DNA of 64,000 bases from assembly GCF_040954645.1 (NCBI RefSeq), contig NC_092808.1, positions 14,933,883 to 14,997,882 on the forward strand, in the 5' to 3' direction. This stretch comes from Diabrotica undecimpunctata (Eukaryota > Arthropoda > Insecta > Coleoptera > Chrysomelidae). This document shows, one piece after another, positions 1 to 11,030 of the stretch; positions within the stretch are counted from its first letter, which is position 1; every line of letters begins with the position of its first letter. The notes under the pieces are model-generated. The model was given only the letters and a program-made list of their open reading frames with translations, was not told the origin of the DNA and did not search any database. The position numbers were made by a program, and so were the translations under genes.

Positions 1-1090
1 TAAGAAATTTTATGTCGATTAAAAATTTTAATTCTTTTTAAGAAATTTAGGTGTTTTTTTATTGATAGTATATTATTTGTAAATAATTTTCATGTGTTTA
101 TGCCATATCACAATTTTTATAAAAACTGTGCTGTTAATAACTTTCAAACGGAGTATAATATTTTACTCGAGCGGTGTAGTTTTACTCATTATTCAACCGA
201 AAGAATTAAGAATTAATTTCAAATAATCCAATTCTACTATACGTATTTGTATTGTAACTGTAGCTTAAATTGGTATTTAAGAATCTCATAAACCATTGTC
301 CCCTTAAATTCAACAGACTTAATTAATCGACTGGTATCTTGGATATTCTAAAAGTAAAATAGGGAATATAAATAAGACCGATATTAGGAATGGACTGTCA
401 GATTCGCGGCCTTTTCAATAAATAATTAAGAATGATAAAGCAATATTGACATACAAGTGTTGATCTAGGATTCTTATAAGTTTCATGTATTATAAGGGTA
501 GGACTAGCTCAAAAAAGAGCTAACCCTAACTCTTAACGAAAGGTGCCAGACCGCCCCTCCTAAGTTTTTTAAATCAAACTTTTTTGAAATCCCCATAATA
601 CAGTCATCAGAGATAAAAGAACTGATGAAATGATGAACACTAAATTTCTAAAAATGATACAAGCGGAATTTTGCTGAAAATGTCAATATTTGAACTCCTG
701 AAAAAATATTTAAAAAAGTTTGCTGTTGTCATCCCCGGGCTTTTTTCTTAAACCTTTCATTTGCAACGGGAGAAGGGGGGACGAAAAACAACGATTTACC
801 AAGTAGGTATACAAAAAAAGGTTTAAACAAGAACTGTACCCTACGGCACAAGGTCAACTTTAGAGTTGAGGGCGAGTAGAATCTATAGCCAAATTTTGGT
901 GCAACTCGGTGCAGACCCAGACAATTATACAGTTAAGCTGTATAATTTCTTGAGATAATCTGATGGAGTGGTAAATACAACCTCAAAGAAAAAAAATTGC
1001 CTTTTTTATACTACGTTTGAAGTGATAAGCCCTTCGAACCAAGACAAATGAATTTCAGCGTAACAACTATAGTAAGTCTTAAATACTGGA
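1..1090. other. AT-rich intergenic DNA, no gene seen
   Basis: I see no coding frame with recognisable domains and no RNA gene here. The stretch around 820-960 is less AT-rich but matches nothing I know. It may be decayed transposon sequence. Confidence 0.5.
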
Positions 1091-1091
1091 A

Positions 1092-1265
1092 CTTCTTCTT
1101 CTTCTTCTTCTTCGCGCGACTAGGATTACTCCTGTTTGTCTGCCTCTTATTCTGTTTCAGTCGTTGTTGACTGTACATTATCTTTCCACCTTTTTGGCGG
1201 CCTTCCAACGGGTCTTCTGCTATACGGCTTGTTGTTTTTACAGATGTTCGCTAATCTATCTGGTC
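1092..1265 (-). mobile_element. LINE 3' end fragment with (GAA)n tail
   Basis: On the minus strand this reads as the C-terminus of an RTE-like endonuclease/reverse transcriptase, with the basic motif SRRPVGRPPKRWKDN, followed by stops. A (GAA)n run, seen as CTT repeats at about 1092-1113, looks like the 3' tail. It abuts a plus-strand LINE piece, so it is an older fragment at the boundary of another element. Confidence 0.6.
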
Positions 1266-1274
1266 TCATTCTAG

Positions 1275-1417
1275 GAGATCATCGCAGGATAACTAGTTAA
1301 GCCCACTTCTCTTTAATGTAATAATGGACGAAATAATACAAGCATTACGTAAAGGTCATGGTTACAGAATGGGGAACAAAGAAATCCAAATATTATGTTA
1401 TGCAGATGACGCCGCAT
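1275..1417 (+). mobile_element. RTE-like LINE (family A), reverse transcriptase piece, left half
   Basis: Translation gives the LSPLL..IIMDEI segment and the catalytic motif region ILCYADDA of a reverse transcriptase. It closely resembles the copy at 20061-20200. The reading is interrupted just after the YADD motif by a minus-strand LINE (1418-4189) and resumes at about 4190. The copy is broken by stops and frameshifts. Confidence 0.75.
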
Positions 1418-4189
1418 TAGTCATAGTCATAGTCATAGTCATAGTCATAGTCATCTTTATTGATCCTTTAAGACATTCAAAATAAATGTATAGGATACGT
1501 CACTACAGAATTTGGTATAAAAAACATTAGTGTGTATAATACAATATTCACAGTGTAAAAGAAATTGACGAAACATAAAATATATAAAATAACATTTTTA
1601 CAAGTAAAATATGAAGCTATCGCAGTTTGTCCTCAAGATATTCATTTATAGAATAATATGCTTTTCTTAAGAGTAAATCTTTAACATTTTTTTTAAATTT
1701 AGAGATAAGTGGTATTTCTTTCACAGTTTTTGGCAAATGATTGTATAAGGTCAGTCCCATATATCTGAAGCAATTTTGAAATTTGGATGTTCTGTGTTTA
1801 GGAACTCGTAAAGATTCAGCACTTCTTGTATTGTAGTAGTGATTGTCTGAATTTACTGGAAATGTATTGATTTCCTCTTTGACATATAGTAAACATTTAT
1901 AGATATATAGGCAGTAGAAAGTTAAAATTTGATGTTTAATAAAAACTGGTTTACAAGACTGTTGATAATCCAAATTAAAAATTTTACGGATAATTTTTTT
2001 TTGGTTAATGAACACTTTGTTACTATCTACTGAGTTTCCCCACAAAATTACATTGTAGCACATGTGGCTGTAAGCAAGGCTATAATAAACGTTCATTAAT
2101 GCCGAGATGGGTAGTGTGTTTTTAATTCTAGATATAGCATAAAAAGCTTTATTCAATTTCATGTTCACTGAATTCACTTGCTCTGACCATTTGAGATTAC
2201 AATCAATGAATACACCCAAAAAGTTTGTAGAGTGAGTGGAAGATAACATATTATTTCTATCGTGGATGGTTAAGATATAGTCATATTTAGATGAGTTGTA
2301 TGAATGAAAATAAATAATTTGCGTCTTGTCAATGTTTAATATTAGTCTGTTGGTATTACACCAGCGCATAAAGCAGTCAACAACAGTCTTCATTGTCATT
2401 TTTAATTCCTCTAGTGTACGTGCATAGACTATTAACGAGGTATCATCAGCAAACATTGATGTTATAAGTGCCCTTATGTGATCTGGTAGGTCATTAATAA
2501 AAATTAGGAATAATAATGGTCCCAGCACGGATCCCTGTGGTACTCCTTTATTTGTCGTGTATGGTTCTGAGCTTGATTCTTTCATCTTAACAACACTCTT
2601 CCTGTCACTTAAGAAATTTATTATCCATTCTAGAAATATCCCTCTAAAACCAACGTTATATAATTTATTGCGAATAAATGTTATATCTAAGCAGTCAAAA
2701 GCACGTGATAGATCAAAAAATAGTCCTGCCACGTGGTTTCTACTATCTAATTCATCATAAATACGCTAAAACAAGCTGCATGCAGCCGTGAGTGTTGACT
2801 TTTTTGATCTAAAGCCGTGTTGGGTTGGAGTTAATAAATTGTATTCTTTTATAAAATTTAACATTCTGTTGTATACAACCTTCTCTATTACTTTTGAAAT
2901 TATGCTAAGGACAGATACTGGTCTATAATTTGAAATATCATGAGGGTCATTCTTTTTGAAGATTGGAATAACTTTTGCCATTTTAAATATGGATGGAAAT
3001 TGGCTGGTTGTTATTGAGAGATTAACTAAATGGGTTAAAGGAATCGATATATGATCACTTATCAGTTTTATTATTTTTACAGATATGTTATCAATACCAG
3101 TACTAGGCTTATTTTTTAGTTGATCGATTGTATTTTTTATTTCAATTGGAGTTACCGGTAAAAAGAAAAATGTTTTGTTACACATTTTTGAGGTAGTACA
3201 AGAAGAAGGCAACGATGTGCCAAAATGAGTTTGAAGATTGTATTCTGTAATTGTAGCAAAATATGAAGCAAACGAATTAGCAATATCTTAAGACTTTGTA
3301 ATAATTTTATTATCATAATGTAGAATAATATCAGACCTGTTCTTTTGCCTACCAGTTTCACTGTTTACTAAATTCCAAACTGTTTTTGGTATATTGTAAG
3401 ATTGATTAATTAATTCACTATGAAAGTTTTTTTTAGTATTTATTAATAGAGAATTATATTCTTTTTTTGCCTGTTTATAGGTATCTTGAGACTCGAGACT
3501 CCCTATATTTTTTGCTATCCAGTGTAGATTTTTTAGTTTTTCACTAGCGTGTCTTACCTCATTTGTTACCCATGTAGCCTTATTTGTTTTGTGTGCTTTA
3601 TACCGTGTTTTTCTTGGACAATATAAATTTAGATTGTAATCTAAAATGCTAACAAATGAATTTGTGGCATATTCAGCATTCAATTGTAAATAAACTTCAT
3701 CAAAAACTGTAGAAGAAATCCCTGCTTTAAACATCAGCATATTTTCATCTGACATATCCCTGTAACTGATGGGTTTTTTATCTTTTTTCGATACTTTATT
3801 GGCTTGCAAATTTACACTACGTGAAAATACTTTATGGTCACTGAAGTGACCCTCGAACACATTTGATTTATAAAGATGTGGTTCGATATTTATTAATATG
3901 TAATCCAATTTTGTAGATGATGTTTTACCTACTTTATCTACGAAAACTCTTGTAGGAGCCTCAGATGTGACTCTCAGATTATAACTTACTAAAAACTCGT
4001 TAAAAGATTGCTTATTATTAGACATGACAAGATAATCAATGTTTAGATCCCCACAAATATAAATATCATGATATGACTTACTGCATAGCTCCAATATATT
4101 ATGTAATTTACACAGAACACTCTGAGCTTCTCCTGATGGCGAACGATAAACACTAATAACACAAATTTTAATTAATTTAAATTTTAATT
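1418..4189 (-). mobile_element. 5'-truncated jockey/CR1-like LINE nested in another LINE
   Basis: This minus-strand non-LTR retrotransposon is inserted into the family A LINE; host sequence on the two sides rejoins at the reverse transcriptase YADD region. Its 3' end lies at the left and carries a short tandem repeat tail, (ATGACT)n on the minus strand, at about 1418-1452, preceded by an AATAAAG signal. The 5' end is truncated inside the endonuclease domain near 4175. Only a few bases (TTA/ATTA) could be a target-site duplication. The insertion must be younger than its host LINE. Confidence 0.8.
1617..4171 (-). pseudogene. LINE ORF2 (endonuclease/reverse transcriptase), two in-frame stops
   Basis: One continuous minus-strand frame encodes a truncated endonuclease (VYRSPSGEAQSV at the start, CGDLNIDYL near 4060, LDYILINI near 3900, GHFSDHKVF near 3840) and a complete reverse transcriptase. 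RT motifs are the NYRPVSVLSIISKVIEKV finger near 2900, FFDLSRAFDCLD near 2710, GVPQGSVLGPLLF near 2530 and the catalytic FADDTSLI near 2445. The C-terminal tail ends at 1617. Two stops break the frame: TAA near 3290 and TAG near 2766. There is no frameshift, so this is a fairly young dead copy. The best family match is the jockey/CR1 group; the exact clade is inference. Confidence 0.85.
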
Positions 4190-4850
4190 AATCGCCGAGA
4201 CAAAAGACGAGCTCCAAATATTAACACATATCTTCAATATAACAGCCAAGAAATACAATATAATACCAGCAGAAAAAATCAAATGTATGACATCTAAATA
4301 CCCACTACGATGTAAAATCGAAATTAATGGAAAAATAATAAAGCAGGAAGCAACATTTAGATATCTGGGAATAGATATAACTAGTTACGGAGATGAAGAA
4401 GAAGTACGACAACAAAGCTGAAAAGCAAATAAAGCGGCGGGATCTCTTAATGACACAATCTGGAAGAACAAACATAAGACAAGACACAAAATTAAGAATC
4501 TATAAAGCAGCAATCATCTAAAACGAGACGACTACTAGAAACAACAGAGATGAAAATACTCCGACGAATTTCAGGGAAAAGTCTGTTGGATAGGGAGAGA
4601 AGCGAAAACATAAGAAGAGCATACAAAATAAAAGACATAAATAGATGGCTGATAAAAGGGAAACAGGAGTGGAACGAACACATTAGTAGAATGGCAGTAC
4701 GAATAGCACGAGATAAGTCATCAAATGGACGAAGAATTATTGGCAGACAAAGAAAAAGATAACGCGATAATTTAAACAATTTAGAACTCTAATATTGAAG
4801 AAGAAACCGGCTTTAAAGCTTACAACAAGAAAAAAGAAGAACAAGAAATT
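4190..4850 (+). mobile_element. RTE-like LINE (family A), right half
   Basis: This continues the LINE interrupted at 1417. The translation (DELQ..THIFN, KTKCM-like, FRYLGIDITSYGDEEE, NKAAGSLNDTIW) parallels the copy at 20200-20475. It is followed by the C-terminal GRQRKR segment near 4750 and ends in an A/G-rich AAGAAAAAAGAAGAA tail near 4830. Several stops and small indels are present. Confidence 0.75.
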
Positions 4851-5264
4851 CTAAACTGCGTTTCTTCTTCTAAATTTTTTGGGAAAGCCTGGTTTTGTAG
4901 AGAAAATTAATAAGGTTTTGGAATTGATCATTGGCTATAACCGGTTTAATTGCCTTTTAATAGTTTTAAATATAAAGCCACACTCAGTACAAATTGTAAC
5001 AAAATAGCAACCAATGTGTAAAGTAACAGTAAAGCTACCACCTAGATTACTGGGTGCCAGTTGTTTAACAATAAACCGACACTTTAGTCGTGTGACTATG
5101 AAACGATACTTGAATTGCCAATTTTATTGTTAAGTCAAGTCTTTTTGCCAATTGTACAATGAGCAATATGTACAATATCATATTCTAAGCTTACAACTAA
5201 GCTCATAACTAAGTCTTACAAAAAAAAATAGAAATGTAAAATATATCTAAGGCTAATACTATCA
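4851..5264. other. Intergenic DNA, nothing recognised
   Basis: AT-rich sequence between the LINE 3' end and the hAT target site. No ORF with a known domain is seen. Confidence 0.4.
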
Positions 5265-5272
5265 GTGATAAA
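5265..5272. repeat. Left 8-bp target-site duplication of hAT element (GTGATAAA)
   Basis: The octamer GTGATAAA directly precedes the left terminal inverted repeat and is repeated exactly at 8172-8179. An 8-bp duplication is the hallmark of hAT insertion. Confidence 0.95.
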
Positions 5273-5505
5273 TAGACTTCGGCAAATATGCAAATAAAAA
5301 TGTAGAAAATATGCGCATAAATATGCACGTGTTTACCCGAAAATATGCAAATATTTTACAAAATATGCATACAAATTAATAAAAAAATCGTAAAATAGTA
5401 ACAATTTTATTTAAAAAAAAAGTGTACATAACTAAATATTTCCTACTATTCATTAAGATTTACATTTATTTTAAGTAACTACATCATTTTTAAGTATGAA
5501 TAAAC

Positions 5506-7597
5506 TTATTTAGAATTATGGTAACAATAAATGACTAAGTGGTGTTCAAAATTTTCTAACAAAAACTTGTGGCTTCTGTCTGAGTACATATATTTATATA
5601 TGGAAAAACTTCGTTCAACATCAACTGATGTAACGGGAGCATTTTTCAAACTAACCAAAACATTTGGTTCTAAATTAATTGTTTCCGAAATATTTCCAGC
5701 TAGAACACTGACTACTTCAGAAAGAATATGGTAACCTTTATTTTTTTCCATAGTAGCTTCAAATTTTTTTAAAATATCTTTTCCAATATTACCTCTAACG
5801 TTCCGACAACATGACGCAAATTCTTTTATTAATGCTGTACTTTCGAACAATGACAGTTTTGGTGATTCTAACTGAGTAATTGTTTTTTGAACAAAACTAA
5901 AATTTGATTTTATAAATGAAAGTTCTTGTTGAAGCAAGTTACTCTGAAAAGTTTGTTTAGAATCCAAAAGAGATTGGGAACTTTCATCTGTTAACGTATC
6001 AATTATGTTCTTTATTTTAACAAAATGATCTGCATAAAAATTAGCTGCTTCTAACCATGTTCCCCATCGCGTTAAAATAGGTTGTGGTGGAAGAGGAATG
6101 TTAGGTAGCATTTCTTTATAAAGTTGAATTCTTATAGGAGATTTAAGAAATACTTTTTTGACACTGGATATCATGGTATTTACAAGAGGAAACTTTTTTC
6201 GTATTTCCTCTGCAACTCTGTTTAATCCATGCGCTACACAAGTAACATGTATTAAATCTGGGAAAAATATTTTTAAATTTTTTCCTGCTTTCACCATATA
6301 AGGAGCAGCATCCGATAAAATAAGCAGTAATTTATTAGAAGGAATAGTTGTCGGAAGAAAAAAAGTTGCTAATGTTTCTTGTATAAAACGCGAAATTGTT
6401 AAAGCATTTGTTTTCTCAAGTTGCTGGCATGAAATAAGATGAGATTTTGGTAAGGTATCTTCTTTAAGAACACCAATCAATAAATGAGCAACATACTTTC
6501 CTGAGGAATCAGTGGTTTCGTCTACAGATATGTAAAAATAATTATCTGCAATTTCTTCCTTAATATTAGTTAACACCGACGAGTATAGCCCGTTCACATT
6601 ATTTCTTCTTAGAGACCGATCACTTGGAACATTAAGTTTGCAATATTTTTTTAGAAACGAACTAAAATTTACATTTGCTAATTTTGAAAGCGGTATGTTT
6701 GCAGACACTAATGCGCGACACAAGTCTTCATTAAAAGTTTATTGCTCATCTAATTTTTTTGAAGTAGATTGGAAACATTTAGCCATTGAAGTTTGATGTT
6801 TTCCTCCTATTTTTTCTTTTTTTGCAATGTGTGAAGCAGTTCTCACATGTTGGTCTATCTGAAATTTCTTCTCACATGCTATCTATAAATAAAAATAAAA
6901 ACCTTTATTTTAACCCAACCTTTAAAATATAAAAATATACAAGGTGTTTTTGGTTAATCAAATAACTGGTTTGGAAAAAAAAACACTCGCTAAGTGTTTT
7001 AAATGCAGTATTAATCCACAAATTAGTTTTTGTTACTAACCATTAGTACATCATATAACTTATTTTAAAATTCAACAAAAGTTTTTTTTTTTTTGTTAAT
7101 TCAATTACAATAAAAATAATTGTGTTTTAGAATAGCTGACTTCATAAAAAAAAGTAAAGGTGAAAAATTTTTCAAAATACACACCATTGTATTGTACCAT
7201 GGACAATTTTTTCTCACTAAAGGAAGCTATTTTTCATTTAAAAACAACCTACGAGTACTAAATTTCAAGTAAATACGTTTATTGGTTTTAAAGTTATTGT
7301 TGTTATTAACTAAAAGAATTTAATTTTTTTTAATTTTAACACCCTGTATCTCGAAAAGTAAATAAGTTTGACCCCTCATTAACTATATCGTTTTGTTCAA
7401 TTTTTCGAGAAGTATCTACAGTCAAACGTTGTAAGTGTCATTTGGAAACACCCTGTATGTATGAAATATTAGATATTTAATAGAAAATATTAGATACTTA
7501 CAATTTTGCCACAGACTGAACAGTAGATTTTTCCCATATCCATAGACAGCTCTTTATAAGGTTTAATCCAAGTTGAAGCACTGGTTGTTTTAGGCAT
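5506..7597 (-). pseudogene. hAT transposase, two exons, one premature stop
   Basis: Exon 1 is 7597-7502 (MPKTTSASTWIKPYKELSM, then CSVC) with donor GTAAGT. Exon 2 is 6882-5506 with a TTTATAG acceptor, and both join in phase 0, giving about 490 residues. The intron splits an N-terminal BED/C2H2-like zinc finger (CSVC ... H-x5-H). Further motifs are VDETTD near 6530, SDAAPYM near 6310, VTCVAHGLN near 6240, LTRWGTW near 6070, and the C-terminal dimerisation segment APVTSVDVERSFS near 5620. A TAA codon at 6741-6739, between LDEQ and TFNEDLC, truncates the product. Restarting downstream would lose the zinc finger. The family cuts and pastes DNA with an RNase-H-like catalytic core. It is presumably inactive unless read through. 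Confidence 0.88.
6937..7459. mobile_element. MITE-like element with ACA(G/A)GGTGTTT ends, inside the hAT intron
   Basis: The left end (ATACAAGGTGTTTTTGG) and right end (CCAAATGACAC-like interior, then ACACCCTGTAT) are imperfect inverted repeats of about 16 bp. The interior includes a block near 7365-7420 (a 'gacccctcattaactatatcg' type sequence) that I associate with a repeat common in insect genomes. There is no coding capacity. It lies wholly within the transposase intron, so it is either a later insertion or part of this hAT lineage. Confidence 0.55.
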
Positions 7598-8171
7598 TAT
7601 AAAATCACAATCTTCCTTTTTGTTACGCACAACGAGTGTTTACGCTTTGAATATCAAAACAAAAATGATTTACAAATCTGAGCATCAAATTAGAAATGTT
7701 TAGGTACCTAATTCAATAAACTGGGAGATTTTGGAAAATCCCTAAATTAGGAACAAAACTATTAGCCGTTTACCTGCTGTTAAGATACAATAAATTGTAG
7801 ATAGATTTGGGGATTAGATCATAAAATGCAAATGAGCGAACCCTTAGCGATTATCCAATAACTGAATGCCTCAGTGACCGAGACTTTCTAAGAATGTTGA
7901 GGGCTACTTAAATTGATCTTCTTTGAAATTGTAAATGTTTTGTACCTGTAGAGATTACGTACTTAGATCATTTCTTGATTAAAATGACTACAAAATTTTA
8001 TACAAGAATTGAAATAAATTGGTATGTTTAAAAATTTTCAAATACAGTATAAAAATCTGAACTTTTATGCACTTTATGCAAACTTTTATACAAATATGCC
8101 AAAATATGAAATATTTGCATAAAATATGCACAATATGCAAAATATGCAATATGCATATTTGCCGAAGTCTA

Positions 8172-8179
8172 GTGATAAA
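8172..8179. repeat. Right 8-bp target-site duplication of hAT element
   Basis: Exact repeat of 5265-5272, directly after the right terminal inverted repeat. Confidence 0.95.
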
Positions 8180-8300
8180 ATATAATAAGCCAATAGTTTT
8201 ATTGTTTATAGATACTGAAAAGGCCTTTGCCACCATAAATCAGCAAAAACAAAAAAAAGCCTACATACAAGAAAAAAGAAGAAGAAGAAGATCCGATAAT
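8180..8300 (+). mobile_element. LINE family A fragment with (GAA)n tail
   Basis: The translation YNKPIVLLFIDTEKAFATI is the reverse transcriptase 'FVDYEKAFD' motif. It is fused directly to the 3'-terminal A/GAAGAAG tail near 8270-8290, so the rest of the domain has been deleted. The hAT element inserted at the left edge of this fragment. Confidence 0.65.
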
Positions 8301-9110
8301 TATATTATCAGCTAAGTTAATTGAATACCCCCTAAAGAGTCTTTAAGGGAAGCATATTTAATTTAACTAAACAACTCATTTTCTCGATAGGTAAACTCAA
8401 AGTTTGATTTCCGAGCAGGCAGCAACACCTATATCCATGGAATGAAGAAAAAGACCATTCCAATATGCAACACAAATAAAAACTAATTAAAATAAAACTT
8501 TTGTCAATTTTAATATTTTAACAGGGAAATTGAATACATATATGTTAACAGTATTATGCTGAGACAACTTGTTATTCTTATTTATGAAACATTTTTATAG
8601 CTAGTTACATAGTTAAGCACCTGTCAACTATGAACTTATAGACATTATACACGACAGATGGTACTCTTTTGGTTGAAAGTAAAAGTGATATAAACTTAAC
8701 AAAAAAGAATTGCTGTTAGTTTTTAGAAACCGAAAATTAAAATATTTCGCGTATTTAAATAAGAGACAACGATTTGCAGAAAAAATAATAGATTAGCGTG
8801 AAGAATAACTTTCAATTTGTGTAATTGCATTTCATTAATTAATTAGATGGCAATGTATAAAAACAAACACCAGACGCAAGAATATATTTACCATTTTTAT
8901 CATGTACTTGCAAAATTGTTTGATCTTCCAGTGCATTTCACAAGGTGTTTCACTTTCTTGTTCATTGTTATGTTTAGATAAAATAGATCTCAGTGTATTG
9001 TGTTTTTATTTAGCTTTACGTGTATCGACAGCGTAGGTCACTGACATAGGTACAATTTTATTACATTAACGGCTAATTGTCGAAATAATTCATCTAATTC
9101 TACTCACAAT
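8301..9110. other. Intergenic DNA, nothing recognised
   Basis: AT-rich, without a convincing ORF. A TATAAAAA string near 8858 has no gene attached that I can identify. Confidence 0.4.
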
Positions 9111-9128
9111 ATCACAGCGCAAACAGTA

Positions 9129-10075
9129 ATGACACCAAATACATCTACAACTTCAAATACCATTTCCTCCAAACCTACTATTTCTCCTCACTCTACATCT
9201 CAAACGGTAGCAGTCCCATACTTACCAACAAATCCAATTAAACAAATTTACTACAAAATATATATACCATTAAACGACATTGACAACCTTCTGAGTATAT
9301 TTTTAGAAACAACAGCAGCCTCAGAGGTAAAAATGTAGGGAAAATAAATATTCTAAAAAAGCATAAACCTTTTCCGTGGTTTTCAGTCAAGTTACAAAGC
9401 ATATAAACAAGCTTTTAATAGACAAATGCATCACAAAACAGACGAGGACACAATAAAATATAAAAAACGAAGAGCTGAGGCAAGATATACTCTAAACAAG
9501 AACAGAAAAGAATTTTTCAAAAATTCATCTCATCGCTAACTACTTCTACAATCATAAATATAGTTTGAAAAAATTTAAGGAAAATTTCCTGCAAAGTCAA
9601 CCACATAAGATCCCTTTTCTACCAAAAAATAAGAAAATTATTAATGATAGAAAATAAATTGTAGATATGCTAGCAGACCAATACGAATTAAATTCCAGCA
9701 ATAAAAATTACACAGACGATTTTAAAATACATAAAAACAACGTGAAAGATAATCACATCTGGAACAACCAGGTAGTTCCGTTAACCTGATCTGAAGCAAT
9801 AATACTACCTCTTCTTAAACTAGATAAATCCCGAATATCTTTAACCAATATTATATGTAAATTGTTAGAGAAAATAGTAAATTAAAGATTGTGATGGTAT
9901 TAAGAATGACAAAAACTCCTTATTCCTCAACAAAGCGGATTTAGGCAAAATCGATCCACTGCAGACAACTTAATAGACTTAGAGTCAGGAGTACATGAAA
10001 CATCTGCGAATAAACAGCATTTGCTATACGCCGATACCTTAGTTGGATTTTTCAAAGGCTAAGCGAATATACAGA
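9129..10075 (+). mobile_element. Decayed I-type LINE: pre-RT and RT N-terminal region
   Basis: In shifting plus-strand frames I read a linker with KHKPFPWFS near 9365, RRAEARYTLNKNRKEFFKNSS near 9475-9530, and QQSGFRQNRSTADNLIDLES near 9930-9990, followed by KQHLLYA. These match the region between endonuclease and reverse transcriptase and the RT finger/palm (GFR..RST) of I/jockey-like elements. Multiple stops and indels make it non-functional. Confidence 0.65.
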
Positions 10076-10389
10076 AGCACTATACGTGAAATAAAATCTT
10101 AACTGTCTTTTTTTTTTTTATTTCGATATACTCTTTATAAGTACTAGAAACCAATTCGCCAAGGATTTTTGCTTAGATGAGGAAATATGTTAAGGAATGC
10201 AACTTTTAGATTCTTCATATTTCTCTTACATCTGTTAGCATCGTCTGTTTTGCCTTGAAATTCTTAGAAAGCACAGATTGAAGCAAAAATTCTGAATTTT
10301 TGTTTTGTCAATAGAAATCTTCTTTTCTACTTACGCCATTTATTATCAGATGTCGCTATAGCGTTCATACTAAAGCTATTTTATTGTTG

Positions 10390-10660
10390 CTTACCAGTGG
10401 GGACACCGTGGCCCCAGCTAACATCAAACAGACCACACCAAGCTGGAATAACGCGATTGCGACTAGGACATACTAACTTTACCCATAAACACCTCTTTAC
10501 GAGAACTCTAATGTGCGAAAATTGCCAAACAACAGTTTCCGTGAAACAAATTTTAACTTAGTGTAAACTACACGAAGCTACAAGAAAGAAGCATAACATT
10601 TCAGTGAGTATAAAGGAAGCCTTAGGAGAAGACATGATTGATAAAATACAATAGGTTATC
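10390..10660 (+). mobile_element. I-type LINE C-terminal tail (post-RNase H)
   Basis: Reads as TRLRLGHTNFTHKHLF, then CENCQTTVSVKQIL and CKLHEATR. This matches the cysteine/histidine-containing tail (RLRIGH..THS..L...C..C...TV.HIL..C) that follows RNase H in I/R1-like LINEs. It probably belongs to the same degraded element as 9129-10075. Confidence 0.65.
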
Positions 10661-11030
10661 AAAAAGATACTGGTTTATATAAGTTATTGTAATATTCAAT
10701 CTGATCATTTCCTTTTATAACTTAAATATCATAGTTTTTAAATATCGACGATGTAATTCAAAATTATTCAAACTGCATTTAAAAGGTTTTGACCCAAATA
10801 TTTTGTGGCTTCAAACATGTAAATACAGATAGTACTGATGATGGAAGAGTTATCTGTGATGTAGCCCGATAAGATTTTTTATTAATATATATTTTATAAA
10901 GGAAATTTTTTTAAATAAAATTTTTTATGATACATGATATACAGCCAACGACAGGAATTCAGTTTCCTTGTGGATTTTAAAACACTTCTGTTGTAATTGG
11001 TATATTTAATTAAAATTTAATTTAAAAAAT
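10661..11030. other. AT-rich spacer, nothing recognised
   Basis: No coding signal. It may include the 3' end of the preceding LINE. Confidence 0.35.

Larger units (their letters stand above)
5273..8171 (-). mobile_element. hAT transposon, near full length (2.9 kb)
   Basis: The element is delimited by terminal inverted repeats of about 20 bp starting TAGACTTCGGCAAATATGCA at both ends and by an exact 8-bp target-site duplication. The subterminal regions are rich in AAATATGCA-type motifs in both orientations, as is usual for hAT transposase binding. Inside is one spliced minus-strand transposase gene (5506-7597). Part of the intron is occupied by a smaller inverted-repeat element (about 6937-7459). 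The element is structurally complete. The only clear coding defect is a single in-frame TAA. Confidence 0.93.

Noticed and set aside
8858..8890. TATAAAAA string as a promoter
   Set aside because: No initiator or coding exon follows; chance in AT-rich DNA.
9129..9338. Ser/Thr-rich small ORF as an independent gene
   Set aside because: It leads directly into recognisable I-type LINE sequence and has no promoter or homologous domain of its own.
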